Assembly: GCA_031275535.1 (NCBI GenBank)
Contig: JAISOR010000093.1
Span: 1 to 14,289 of the forward strand
Source: Treponema sp.
GTDB lineage: Bacteria > Spirochaetota > Spirochaetia > Treponematales > Breznakiellaceae
Reading direction: 5' to 3'
Length of the DNA stretch: 14,289 bases
Below are positions 6,869 through 14,289 of this stretch, one piece after another. The position numbers were made by a program, and so were the translations under genes. Under the pieces are notes generated by a model. That model ran no database searches, was not told the DNA's origin, and saw nothing but the letters and a program-made list of their open reading frames with translations. Positions within the stretch are counted from its first letter, which is position 1; each line of letters begins with the position of its first letter.

Positions 6869-6931
6869 GGTAACTCCTGTTTAAACCGCTTTTAGCGGTG
6901 TCATTAATCGAACGCAAACGCGAAACGTTTA

Positions 6932-7192
6932 TCATAACTCCTCTCCGGTCAACAGGGGAATAAATATGTCCCGTAAAGACATGGCGTGAAACACCAGTAT
7001 CCTCCCGTCATCCAGTTCATTGTAGAGTATCTCAAGGGGATTACCCGCACTGTTGAAACCGATAAGCAAGTGTTTTTCCTCATCACCTTCCACCGGAAGA
7101 TCATACCGGGCGGTACTAAAGGCCCACCGTATATCGTCCTCGGTCACATGATGTTTGAAAGCAGACGGTTTGCATACAATGTCCGGATCCAT
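6932..7192 (-). CDS. probable small toxin, BrnT/RelE-superfamily-like
   Basis: This 86-residue protein has the pattern KHHVTEDDIRWAF, then HLLIGFNSAGNPLEILYNELDDG, then VFHAM with an arginine three residues on. The layout (a histidine-containing helix, beta strands with an IGF...GNPLE core, and a final strand with a basic residue) resembles BrnT and related small RNase toxins, whose families place the toxin gene first, as here. I cannot confirm catalytic residues. The start ATG 7192 has no Shine-Dalgarno sequence. Instead a TATAAT box lies 6 nt upstream, so the mRNA may be leaderless. It precedes the candidate antitoxin by 63 nt on the same strand. It could alternatively be a DUF4258-like protein without toxin activity. 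Confidence 0.55.
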   Translation of the reverse strand: MDPDIVCKPSAFKHHVTEDDIRWAFSTARYDLPVEGDEEKHLLIGFNSAGNPLEILYNELDDGRILVFHAMSLRDIFIPLLTGEEL

Positions 7193-7198
7193 ACATAA

Positions 7199-7227
7199 AT
7201 TATATAATCGCTACAGAAGAAAAGCAA
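7199..7227 (-). promoter_or_regulatory. promoter of the toxin-first TA pair, apparently leaderless
   Basis: Read on the - strand, a perfect TATAAT (7204-7199) is preceded after 17 nt by TTGCTT (7227-7222), a weak -35. The expected start of transcription, about 6-7 nt past the -10 box, falls on the A of the toxin ATG at 7192. Confidence 0.5.
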
Positions 7228-7237
7228 GCTAAACGCA

Positions 7238-7250
7238 GGTGCCAGGCACC
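7238..7250. repeat. palindrome GGTGCCAGGCACC, right flank of the TA cassette
   Basis: This is a perfect 6-bp inverted repeat around one A, differing from the 6620-6632 palindrome only by a compensated C/T and G/A pair. It lies about 45 nt upstream of the toxin start and about 105 nt beyond the clpC stop, so it could also serve as a clpC terminator stem. Confidence 0.55.
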
Positions 7251-7355
7251 GGGTTGAGGGGAGCGGGTTATGCCGCTTGCCGATATACTGCGCTGTACCC
7301 TGTGGAAAAACGGATTAACTGCTACCATGGATAAGAAAGCGTGGGGAGAACGGGT

Positions 7356-9998
7356 TTAAAAAGAGCGCCGCACCGCCGGGGAAGGCGCCGGCTGCTCCCC
7401 GGTACGCTCCTCCCGGAGGGGCTCCCCGGGGAAATCGCGGCCCGCGGTTTCCTTGAGGGGTATCCGTTCCTCCGGGAGCTGCGGCCGCAGGGCGATTTTC
7501 CCCCGGCGGCTGTCGGCGATAAACACGGTGCTTGGGGGGTAGTCTTCTTCCAGCAATAGGAAGGACAGGGGATCCTCCAGTTCCTTTTGTATGGCCCGCC
7601 GCATGGGCCGCCCCCCGTATTTGGGGTCCCAGCCTTTTTCGATAAGGAGCCGCCGGGCGCCGGACAGGACCCGGATAAAATAGCCCTGTTCCGCCAGGCG
7701 GCCGCCGAGTTCGTTGATCTGTATGTCCAGGATAGCCTCTACTTGTTTTTCATCCAGGGCATGGAAGACCACCACATCGTCTACCCGGTTTAAAAATTCA
7801 GGATTAAAGAGGCGGCGCAGTTCCGAAAGGGCCGCGGCCTCTATTTCCGCAATTCCCATGATCCCCGTTCCGGTGGTAAAACCGAGCCGGGAATCCCGGG
7901 AAATTTCCCGGACCCCGGCGTTGCTGGTCATGATAATTACGGTATTCCGAAAACTTACCGTATGGCCCAGGTTGTCCTTCAGTTCCCCCTCTTCCAGTAC
8001 CTGGAGCAGCAGGTTGAACACCTCGTGGTGGGCCTTTTCAATCTCGTCAAAAAGCACCACCCGGTAAGGATTCCGGCGGATCTTTTCGGTTAAGATGCCC
8101 CCTTCCTCATACCCGATATAACCCGGAGGTGCCCCCACCAGCCGGGAGGTATTGTGCTTTTCCATAAAATCGGACATATCGATGCGGACCAGGGATTCTT
8201 CGTTCCCGAACAGGTACTCGGAGAGCCGTTTTGCCAGGAGGGTTTTTCCCACCCCCGTGGGACCCAGAAAGATAAAGGAGCCCAGGGGCCGCCGGGGGGA
8301 AGATATCCCCGCCCGGGATCGCCTGATGGCGGAGGCGATGCGCCCCACCGCGTTATCCTGTCCCACCACTTCCTTGTGGAGTTCCTCCTCCAGCTTTAAA
8401 AGCCGTTTTGTCTCCTGTTCCTCCAGCCGGGTTATAGGAATCCCCGTGGCTTCCGCCACAACCCGCCGGATATCCCCCTCGCCCACCTCCGTCCGGATAT
8501 CCCGGGCACTCCGTTCCCAGGCCTCCCGGAACGATTCCAGCCGGCTCCTGAGGTTCCGGACCCTGTCGCGGATGTTCGCCGCCCGTTCATAGTCCTGGCT
8601 GGAGACCAGGGCGTTCTTTTCTTTGATGAGCAGTTGAATCTCCGCCTCAATTTCGGTAATTTCCGGGGGCTGGCTGCCGGCTTCCAGCTTCCGCATGGCC
8701 CCGGCTTCGTCCAGGATATCAATGGCCTTGTCCGGCATGAACCGGCCCAGGATATACCGCTGGGCCAGGCGGGCGGCGGCCTGGACCGCTTCCGGCGTAT
8801 AGCTTATCCGGTGGTGGTCCTCATAGCGTTTTTGAATTCCCCGGAGGATCCCCAGGGTTTCATCAAAACCGGGCTCATTTACCAGGATGGCCTGGAAACG
8901 CCGTTCCAGGGCCGCGTCTTTTTCAAAATGTTTGCGGTATTCCGCCAGGGTGGTGGCGCCGATACACTGGATATCGCCCCGGGAAAGGGCGGGTTTCAGC
9001 ATGTTTGAGGCGTCAATGGTCCCCTCGGCGCCCCCCGCCCCGATGATGGTATGGATCTCGTCAATAAAGAGGATCACGTTTCCCGCCTGGGATATTTCCT
9101 TCATGATTTTTTTGAGCCGTTCCTCAAATTCCCCCCGGTATTTCGTACCCGCCACCACGGAACCCATGTCCAGGGAAAGGATGCGCCGTCCCGAGAGGAC
9201 CTCGGCAACGTCGTTGCCCGCAAAAAGCTGGGCCAGGCCTTCCACGATGGCGGTTTTACCCACCCCGGGCTCGCCTACCAGCACGGGGTTGTTCTTGGTT
9301 CTCCGGGCCAGGATCCGTACCGCCCGGTCAATCTCCTTTCGCCGGCCTATGACGGGATCCAATTTGCCCGATTTTGCTATGGCGGTCAGGTCCCGGGAAT
9401 ATTCGTCCAGAGTGGGGGTATGGATCGAATAACTTGCCTGTTTTGATCGTACCGTGGTATGGGGAATTTTCCCTTCCCCCTGCTTGTGGCTTTCCTGGTG
9501 CATAAAAGCCGGTTGGTATCCCTCCGCCGCAAGGTATTCCTCTTCGTGGATGGGCGGCTCATGGTTAAAGGTGGTCTGTACCACCACCCGCAGCATATCC
9601 GTATCCACCGCCCGCTGGTTCAGGTATATCTGGACCGGGGAATCCTGTTCCCGCATGGCGGCAAAGAGGAGATGTTCCGTGCCGATATAGTCATTCCCCA
9701 GGGAACGGGCCTCCTCGGCGGCGTTCTCCAGCATGGTTTTGGTCCGTTTGGAGGGGGGCACATCCCCAAAAACCAAGGCCCCGGGCATTCGGGGTATCTC
9801 GTTCTCTATGGTATGCCGGAATTCCAATATGTCTATCCTGAGGAACATCAGGGCCTTGCAGGCTATTCCGGAGCCCTCTTTAAGCAGGGAAATGACAATA
9901 TGTTCCGGCAGTAACTGATCCGAGTTAAAATGGCGCGCTTCGTCCTGCGCCTCGACGGTTAAGATGCGCTGCGCCCGCTGGGTTAAACCTTTAAACAA
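7356..9998 (-). CDS. clpC: AAA+ unfoldase ClpC, ClpP partner
   Basis: This 880-residue Clp/Hsp100 ATPase unfolds proteins for the ClpP peptidase. The N-domain (1-145) has the paired Clp-N repeats. The first AAA+ module has Walker A GEPGVGKT (242-249) and Walker B LFIDEI (310-315). The middle region carries a UVR-type segment (about 465-490, [13 protein letters not shown]), which marks ClpC rather than ClpA or ClpB. The second module has GPTGVGKT (579-586) and [11 protein letters not shown] (648-658). RLGF (704-707) is the ClpP-docking loop. The start is TTG, supported by GGGAGG at 5-nt spacing; no in-frame ATG gives a full N-domain. A Pro/Arg-rich tail of about 45 residues extends beyond the usual end. 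It lies 15 nt after the pallilysin-like gene and ends that operon. Confidence 0.93.
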   Translation of the reverse strand: MFKGLTQRAQRILTVEAQDEARHFNSDQLLPEHIVISLLKEGSGIACKALMFLRIDILEFRHTIENEIPRMPGALVFGDVPPSKRTKTMLENAAEEARSLGNDYIGTEHLLFAAMREQDSPVQIYLNQRAVDTDMLRVVVQTTFNHEPPIHEEEYLAAEGYQPAFMHQESHKQGEGKIPHTTVRSKQASYSIHTPTLDEYSRDLTAIAKSGKLDPVIGRRKEIDRAVRILARRTKNNPVLVGEPGVGKTAIVEGLAQLFAGNDVAEVLSGRRILSLDMGSVVAGTKYRGEFEERLKKIMKEISQAGNVILFIDEIHTIIGAGGAEGTIDASNMLKPALSRGDIQCIGATTLAEYRKHFEKDAALERRFQAILVNEPGFDETLGILRGIQKRYEDHHRISYTPEAVQAAARLAQRYILGRFMPDKAIDILDEAGAMRKLEAGSQPPEITEIEAEIQLLIKEKNALVSSQDYERAANIRDRVRNLRSRLESFREAWERSARDIRTEVGEGDIRRVVAEATGIPITRLEEQETKRLLKLEEELHKEVVGQDNAVGRIASAIRRSRAGISSPRRPLGSFIFLGPTGVGKTLLAKRLSEYLFGNEESLVRIDMSDFMEKHNTSRLVGAPPGYIGYEEGGILTEKIRRNPYRVVLFDEIEKAHHEVFNLLLQVLEEGELKDNLGHTVSFRNTVIIMTSNAGVREISRDSRLGFTTGTGIMGIAEIEAAALSELRRLFNPEFLNRVDDVVVFHALDEKQVEAILDIQINELGGRLAEQGYFIRVLSGARRLLIEKGWDPKYGGRPMRRAIQKELEDPLSFLLLEEDYPPSTVFIADSRRGKIALRPQLPEERIPLKETAGRDFPGEPLREERTGEQPAPSPAVRRSF

Positions 9999-10003
9999 GT
10001 GAT

Positions 10004-10009
10004 CCTCCC
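10004..10009 (-). promoter_or_regulatory. clpC ribosome binding site supporting a TTG start
   Basis: On the - strand, GGGAGG is followed by 5 nt and then TTG (9998-9996), the first codon of the conserved [10 protein letters not shown]-terminus. An ATG just upstream is out of frame and meets a stop after a few codons. Confidence 0.75.
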
Positions 10010-10013
10010 ATAA

Positions 10014-11600
10014 CTAAGAACTGCTTTCAGAAATACCCTGGCCGACCAAAACAAGGGAAATTGCCGCTTCATGGAGTTCCTGTACTCCCCTGGTCCCCAG
10101 CCGGATCCGGACCAGGGTAAGGTTTTCATAGGGCCCCTGATCCGCTCCCGGCGGAGTTCCCGGGCCTGGCCTTTCAAGGCGGTAGGTCTCCCGGGACATC
10201 CCCGTCCCATTTTGGGGCCGCAGCTCCAATAGCTCCTGATTATCCAGGAGAAAAAAGGTATATTTCCCCTGTTGCACGGTTTCGCCGGTGTACAAGGTAT
10301 AGGCGCCGTCTTTGGAAAAGCTTATTTTTCCGATGGAACCGTCATAGACGGCGTCAATATGGGGCGCCATGGCCGGCCCAGGCCGGGGGCTGGCAATTTC
10401 CACCATCCCCGCCTTCCGGTACGAACCATCCCAGGGGGCGCTGACTTTTATCTTCAGGCGGACATCCTCAAAAACCTTAACCCGGATGCTTTCCAGGGAC
10501 TCCAGCTCAATATCCAGGAAACGCCGCAGGGTGGTTACGGAAATATTCTGGCTGGATACATACAGGCCGTACCTGGTGGGACTGGAATTCTGCCAGGTAA
10601 ACACCTGCTGTATTTCTTCCCCATAAAAGATGATCTCCCTGTTAAGGGAGTCAAAATAAATATATTGACGGCTGTCCGTGGTCCCTTCGGGGCTCACATA
10701 ATACCACAGACCGCTGATAAAGGACTCAAAGGCATCGGGGCCGCCGTTTAACAATTCCCGGACCCGGCGCTGCTCAATCTGGGAGCCCGGCACCCGGGTA
10801 ATCCTGCTCTGTTCATAAAGCCCGTTCCCCGGATTATAGGAATAGGTAATTTCCACCTGATCCAGAATATTGGAGGATTCATAATCCCGGCCAAAGGCGG
10901 CGATGGTAAAACTCTGTCCCCTGGCAAACCCAAGGTGATAGGCCTGGGTCCGCTCCGTTTCCTGTACGGAGATAGAGCCGTCGATACGAAGCTCCGCGAT
11001 TTTATTAAAAACCTGGCCTTCCCCGGAGGATTCATCCGGGAAGGGCCTTTCCCGGAGAGAAGTCTGGCTGTTTTTCCTGAAAACGGTCAGGGTATGTTCC
11101 CCGGCGCCGTTCATGCCGGAAACGAGGACGCAGATGCCCCGATCCCCGATCATATCCTGGGCATAGAGGGTGATGGTCCCCGGCCGGGTGGCGGCGGTGG
11201 GGGCGCTCCATATCCGCTTATATCCCCCGGTTTGATCGTCAAAATCGGCATAGGTGATGTAGATAGGGCTGTCGAGCTCCAAAAGGTTCCGGTAGGCGAT
11301 AATCTGTTCATCCAGCAGATCCCCGTCAATATCCTGGGTCAGGGCCGTAACCATGGTTTCCCCGTCGTTCAGGGCTACCTTGGCGTTCACACTGTCCTCA
11401 TAGGCCATCCGTTCCGCCGCGCTCTCCGCTTCGTATGTCTCCGGAACCGCGGTGGATTGGGGGATAATAACCCTGGTTTGCCATTGTTTTTTCCCCTGGG
11501 GATGGAATATATCCCCCGGAAATACCAATAAGAACCCTATACCCAGGGCGGTAAGTATAAAAAACAGGAGGATTAGGATCCTCAGGCCCTTTCGTGTCAT
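10014..11600 (-). CDS. membrane-anchored protein resembling the pallilysin (Tp0751) family
   Basis: This is a 528-residue protein with one N-terminal membrane segment (about residues 7-27) after a short basic start, so the bulk is extracytoplasmic. A calcium-loop-like motif (D90, D92, D94, E98) sits in the first beta-rich region, which has FG-GAP-like spacing. Residues about 387-518 form a beta-rich, lipocalin-like segment (VYDGSIGKISFSKDGAYTL, GKYTFFLLDNQELLELR, LTLVRIRLGTRGVQELHEA). I associate this segment with treponemal pallilysin-related adhesins, which bind host matrix in T. pallidum. The family call is from memory of pattern plus the vWFA and cfpA neighbours. The HEXXH protease motif is absent; the nearest is HEAAI (510-514). 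It overlaps the phosphoesterase stop by 4 nt (ATGA) and is followed by clpC after 15 nt. It is about twice the length of Tp0751. Confidence 0.6.
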   Translation of the reverse strand: MTRKGLRILILLFFILTALGIGFLLVFPGDIFHPQGKKQWQTRVIIPQSTAVPETYEAESAAERMAYEDSVNAKVALNDGETMVTALTQDIDGDLLDEQIIAYRNLLELDSPIYITYADFDDQTGGYKRIWSAPTAATRPGTITLYAQDMIGDRGICVLVSGMNGAGEHTLTVFRKNSQTSLRERPFPDESSGEGQVFNKIAELRIDGSISVQETERTQAYHLGFARGQSFTIAAFGRDYESSNILDQVEITYSYNPGNGLYEQSRITRVPGSQIEQRRVRELLNGGPDAFESFISGLWYYVSPEGTTDSRQYIYFDSLNREIIFYGEEIQQVFTWQNSSPTRYGLYVSSQNISVTTLRRFLDIELESLESIRVKVFEDVRLKIKVSAPWDGSYRKAGMVEIASPRPGPAMAPHIDAVYDGSIGKISFSKDGAYTLYTGETVQQGKYTFFLLDNQELLELRPQNGTGMSRETYRLERPGPGTPPGADQGPYENLTLVRIRLGTRGVQELHEAAISLVLVGQGISESSS

Positions 11601-12571
11601 ATTTTATCCAGCATGGTTTCGACTTTTTTCAGGACCTGCGCCAGGGTCTCCGTAATGCCCCAGGCGCTTTTGAACCCCGCGGCCATAACATGCCCCCCGC
11701 CGCTGAAATGCTGGGCGATCTTGGAGACATTTACCTGGCCCTTGGAACGCAGGGAACAGCGGATTACCCCTTCGCTTTTTTCTTTGACAAGGATGGAAAC
11801 CAAAATATCCTTGCTCTTTAAGGGAATATTAATAAAAGATTCGGCGTCTTCAAAATTCGCCCCCGTGGATTCCAGGTCCTCTTTTCTGAGGATCTGAACC
11901 GCCACCCGGCCCCCGGCGTGGATCTCCAGGGTGGAAAGCACCTGTTTTTGCAGGAGCAGCGCGCTGATAGAGGCGCTTTCGTTCAGCGCCCCGTATATTT
12001 CATAGGGGACTACCCCGGCTTCGACCAGGATCAGCGCGGCCTTAAGGGTTCTGGTGCTGGTTTTTGAATAGGAAAAGGAGCCCGTATCGTAGCTTATCCC
12101 CGCAAAGGCGGCCCTGGCGGAGTACAGATCCGGGCCAATGCCCCAGGATTCGGCCAGTTCCACGATCATTTCGCAGGTGGAAGAGGCTTTGGGATCGATG
12201 TAGCCATCCAAAAGGGAATGGCGGGCCAATTCGTGGTGATCCACCACAAATACTTCCCGGAATTGGGGCAGTATGTGTATCATGCCGCCGGTATTAAATT
12301 CATCCGCAGTATCTACAATAATAAGGGCCGACTGCCCCGGAATATCCCCGTGTTTCTCCGCGTCCCAGACCTCCATCGTGCCCTGGGGGTCCATAAAGGC
12401 GAAACGGTCCGGCATAGGGCTCATATTGATTATCCGCACCGTCTTATTCATGGTTCGCAGAATGTGGGCAAATAAGAGCTCCGCCCCAATCCCATCCGCA
12501 TCGGGACCCTCATGGGTCGTTAGAACGATGGATGTATGCCTGTTTACAAAATCCAACACCTTCCGCTGCAT
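11597..12571 (-). CDS. nrnA: DHH/DHHA1 phosphoesterase, NrnA-like (oligoribonuclease or pAp phosphatase)
   Basis: This 324-residue cytoplasmic DHH-family enzyme has the metal-binding motifs THEGPDADG (H20, D24, D26), VDTAD (D87), DHH (111-113) and SYDTG (D162). It ends with the DHHA1 substrate-binding motif GGGHVMAAG (291-299). Length and order match NrnA, which degrades nano-RNA and 3'-phosphoadenosine 5'-phosphate; close relatives hydrolyse cyclic di-AMP or pApA. These activities cannot be separated by eye. The ribosome binding site is weak. The gap to the vWFA gene is 144 nt from the amber codon, but only 30 nt from the stop of its downstream continuation. The end overlaps the next start by 4 nt, showing coupling within the operon. 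Confidence 0.87.
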   Translation of the reverse strand: MQRKVLDFVNRHTSIVLTTHEGPDADGIGAELLFAHILRTMNKTVRIINMSPMPDRFAFMDPQGTMEVWDAEKHGDIPGQSALIIVDTADEFNTGGMIHILPQFREVFVVDHHELARHSLLDGYIDPKASSTCEMIVELAESWGIGPDLYSARAAFAGISYDTGSFSYSKTSTRTLKAALILVEAGVVPYEIYGALNESASISALLLQKQVLSTLEIHAGGRVAVQILRKEDLESTGANFEDAESFINIPLKSKDILVSILVKEKSEGVIRCSLRSKGQVNVSKIAQHFSGGGHVMAAGFKSAWGITETLAQVLKKVETMLDKI

Positions 12572-12601
12572 ACCTTGGAAACCGTCTCCCCCCGCAATAA
12601 G

Positions 12602-12715
12602 CTAGCCGCCGGTTTTCCCGGCGGACATATACGCCGCCCCGGCCCTCTGTATCCGGGGCCCTATTCCCAGGGCCACCGTTAAGACCCTCCATCCGGGGAA
12701 ATCCTCAACCCGGGA
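12602..12715 (-). other. in-frame continuation of the vWFA gene after an amber codon
   Basis: Past TAG at 12716-12718 the same frame stays open for 37 codons to a second TAG (12604-12602). The peptide, SRVEDFPGWRVLTVALG then IGPRIQRAGAAYM, reads like the last strand and helix of a vWFA domain: WRVLTVALGIG as the strand, and an alanine-rich helix after it. The reading frame and fold logic suggest it was, or still is, the C-terminus of the gene at 12716-13189. Two GC-rich hairpins (12606-12624 and 12636-12659) lie inside it and are probably a by-product of codon use. Confidence 0.6.
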
Positions 12716-13189
12716 CTACCGTAAAAGCCCGGCAAGCTCCCGGGAAAGGGCCGTGGAATCCCCGGAGGCCCCGTTTGCCGGGCCGCTTATCAGCAGCGTA
12801 TAGGCGATCTTCCGGCCCGCCGCCGCCTTTTGCCGGTCCTCCGCCGCCCTCAGGGCCCCCGCATAGTCCGCATGGGCGCTTTGGGCGGATAAGGCCCGGA
12901 GTTTTGTCTTTACCTGCTCCTTTTGGTCCGCCCCGCCTATGGGACCGGAAAAAACCTCCTCCGCCCTGTCTGCGGCAAGCCAGATGTTTAGGGTATCCCC
13001 TTCCCGGAGCAGCCCCTCTACAATGGTATCACAAAGCCAATTTATAGCGCTATCCCTCCCGCTTTTTATGGCGGAAGAACCGTCGAAAATCAAATACATA
13101 TCTATAGGAGTATTCCGTTGATCTGCCCCAAAAAGCAGCCAAGGAAAAACCAGCCCCATAAGGGCCAATCCCAGGATCTTTTTTTTCAT
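12716..13189 (-). CDS. secreted vWFA-domain protein, Tp0750-like, interrupted by an in-frame amber codon
   Basis: The 157-residue product begins with an export signal (MKKK, then hydrophobic 5-20, likely cleaved after FGA near residue 22), followed by a von Willebrand factor A fold. The first strand MYLIFDGSSA carries D36 and S38 of the MIDAS metal site, but position 40 is Ala instead of Ser. A strand TLLISGPANG near 131-140 has Ser where Asp is usual, so metal binding may be weak. A vWFA domain normally needs about 180 residues, and this one stops one strand early; the missing part lies in frame downstream (12602-12715). I recall a vWFA protein (Tp0750) next to pallilysin in T. pallidum, which supports the assignment. 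It heads the operon, divergent from cfpA. It may be a recent pseudogene or a shortened but functional protein. Confidence 0.7.
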   Translation of the reverse strand: MKKKILGLALMGLVFPWLLFGADQRNTPIDMYLIFDGSSAIKSGRDSAINWLCDTIVEGLLREGDTLNIWLAADRAEEVFSGPIGGADQKEQVKTKLRALSAQSAHADYAGALRAAEDRQKAAAGRKIAYTLLISGPANGASGDSTALSRELAGLLR

Positions 13190-13209
13190 AAAACCCCCAT
13201 ATATGCTTT

Positions 13210-13218
13210 ATTTTACCA
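13210..13218 (-). promoter_or_regulatory. extended -10 promoter of the vWFA operon
   Basis: On the - strand, TGG is directly followed by TAAAAT (5/6 match), an extended -10 element with no convincing -35. Transcription would start near 13203, about 14 nt before ATG 13189. The surrounding A/T-rich inverted sequence at 13218-13233 could bind a regulator, but that is speculative. Confidence 0.4.
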
Positions 13219-13267
13219 TATTTTAAAAATATATACAGATAAGATCGGCTAAATAATAAAAAAAGGC

Positions 13268-13297
13268 TTTACTTTTTTCATAATATGTAGCTAATAT
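13268..13297 (+). promoter_or_regulatory. candidate cfpA promoter
   Basis: TTTACT (13268-13273) and TAATAT (13292-13297) are separated by 18 nt, each matching consensus at 4 of 6 positions, in an A/T-rich 168-nt divergent region. The leader would be about 54 nt and ends with AAGGAG at 13344-13349, 8 nt before ATG 13358. An in-frame ATG at 13352 is only 2 nt from that site and is less likely to be used. Confidence 0.4.
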
Positions 13298-13357
13298 AAG
13301 GGTAGGATTATTTATGTATAAGCGATAGCTAAATATTTTTTCAAAGGAGTCATGATT

Positions 13358-14289
13358 ATGGGAGTGATTGATCTACCCAAAAGCCCAAATGTGTTTCATC
13401 CGGAAAAGCCGAGTGCCGTCGGTTCGCGGAATTCCTTAGCCCAGGAATACCGGGATCAACAAAATGAAGTTAATCAACTTCTGGAGGAAGAGACTAACAA
13501 AGTCATCCACCACCTTACCGCAAAGTTACCCAAGGATGTGCTTGAACGCCTGGATGTAATGGGCGGCCTTAAGGAGAAGTTGTATAATTATTTCAACCAG
13601 AATTACCAGAACATGTTCAACCGTTACATGGTAACCACTGAAGATGAAATGGTAAAAAAGATCCGGAACTATGTCGACAAAGAGGAAACCAAGGTCCTCG
13701 CCCGGTATACGCCCAAGGAAATCGCGGATCTGCTGGATCAGGTTGGCGGCGCCGATAAGTTCAATACCGGCGAAATTGAAAAATCTATGGTCAACATGTA
13801 CGGCCATTTGCAGGGTCACATCCAGCGGGGGGTTAACGACCTTGAGAATCTGACCAACAGCCTGCTGCGCCAGAAGACCGATACCGGCGCCTTTATCCGG
13901 GGGGAAAACGCCTATTCTATCGTAAAGTGCGCTTTTAAGGACAACCTTATAAAGCCCAAGACCGTTACGGACGTAAAACTTTCGGTAAACATCCTGGATG
14001 CGGAGCTTATCAGCCCCATTTTCCACTATCAGGTAACGGTGGAATACCTTATCAAGGATCTGCTTTCCAAGCATATCACCGACAGCATCGATAAAGAAAT
14101 CGAGAAATTAAAGGATGAGCGGATCGATCAGGGGCTGGAGGAGCTTTCGGACAGCGAGATCATCTTTAACAAGATCGGTAAGGTGGAAAACTACACCGAT
14201 GACAAACTCGACGATCCCAAGTCAAAGCGGTACAGTATTATCGCCAAGACCCTGATGGAGCGGATCAACGACCTGCGGGCGGAAATAGA
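13358..14289 (+). CDS. cfpA: cytoplasmic filament protein A, N-terminal part (runs off the window)
   Basis: The reading frame from ATG 13358 is open to the window end, giving 310 residues of a protein that is about 680 residues long in other treponemes. It starts [19 protein letters not shown], then is rich in charged helical sequence with coiled-coil character (for example [20 protein letters not shown] and [16 protein letters not shown]). It has no signal peptide or membrane segment, as expected for a cytoplasmic structural protein. CfpA forms the ribbon of cytoplasmic filaments beneath the inner membrane in treponemes and affects cell division. The identification is from recognition of the N-terminus and overall character. 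Codon use is less GC-extreme than in the helicase block, consistent with a highly expressed core gene. It is divergent from the vWFA operon. Confidence 0.85.
   Translation, partial: MGVIDLPKSPNVFHPEKPSAVGSRNSLAQEYRDQQNEVNQLLEEETNKVIHHLTAKLPKDVLERLDVMGGLKEKLYNYFNQNYQNMFNRYMVTTEDEMVKKIRNYVDKEETKVLARYTPKEIADLLDQVGGADKFNTGEIEKSMVNMYGHLQGHIQRGVNDLENLTNSLLRQKTDTGAFIRGENAYSIVKCAFKDNLIKPKTVTDVKLSVNILDAELISPIFHYQVTVEYLIKDLLSKHITDSIDKEIEKLKDERIDQGLEELSDSEIIFNKIGKVENYTDDKLDDPKSKRYSIIAKTLMERINDLRAEI

Noticed and set aside
10071..10085. HEAAI at residues 510-514 of the pallilysin-like protein as a zinc protease site
   Set aside because: The second histidine of HEXXH is missing and no other HEXXH occurs in the protein, so protease activity should not be annotated.
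12606..12659. two GC-rich hairpins (CCGCCGG/CCGGCGG and GCCCCGG/CCGGGGC) that look like an attenuator
   Set aside because: They fall inside the in-frame vWFA continuation and lack a T run on the transcribed strand, so coding composition explains them better.
12716..12718. selenocysteine or pyrrolysine recoding at the amber codon
   Set aside because: Selenocysteine uses TGA, not TAG. No pyrrolysine-type downstream element is evident and vWFA proteins are not pyrrolysine users. Mutation or simple readthrough is more economical.
13526..14074. 182-codon open frame on the - strand
   Set aside because: It is antisense to cfpA, which has a proper start, ribosome binding site and recognisable N-terminus.

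Overview
The window looks like a chromosomal segment of a treponeme (Spirochaetota), possibly from the termite-gut part of the genus. The main evidence is the gene entering at the right edge, which I recognise as cytoplasmic filament protein A (CfpA), a structural protein found in treponemes. Facing it is a cluster with a vWFA-like secreted protein and a membrane-anchored protein resembling the pallilysin (Tp0751) family. The species assignment is inference. Base composition is mosaic: the helicase/exonuclease block is very GC-rich, cfpA is moderate, and the first 0.68 kb is AT-rich.

Layout. (1) 1-682, + strand: an AT-rich VapBC-type toxin-antitoxin pair. (2) 4891 to 744, - strand: a tight three-gene unit made of a DEAH helicase with a C-terminal cysteine cluster (YprA/MrfA type), a DEDDh exonuclease (YprB/MrfB type) and a GNAT acetyltransferase. 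(3) 5042-6316, + strand: glgC with a good sigma70-type promoter in the 150-nt divergent gap. (4) 6317-6637: non-coding sequence with a degenerate repeat, a hairpin and a 26-codon mini-ORF. (5) 7192 to 6638, - strand: a second, toxin-first TA-like pair bracketed by two near-identical GGYGCCAGGCRCC palindromes. (6) 13189 to 7356, - strand: a likely operon of vWFA protein, NrnA-like DHH phosphoesterase, pallilysin-like membrane protein and ClpC. (7) From 13358, + strand: cfpA, divergent from that operon and cut by the window end.

How they work together. The helicase and nuclease are probably a DNA-repair pair, by analogy with Bacillus MrfAB. GlgC makes ADP-glucose for glycogen. The four-gene operon joins two envelope or secreted proteins to a nucleotide phosphoesterase and a AAA+ unfoldase. 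The vWFA gene carries an in-frame amber codon (12716-12718). The same frame then continues for 37 plausible vWFA C-terminal codons and ends only 30 nt before the next gene, so it is a recent nonsense mutation, a readthrough case or a sequence error. No RNA genes, CRISPR arrays or insertion sequences were seen.
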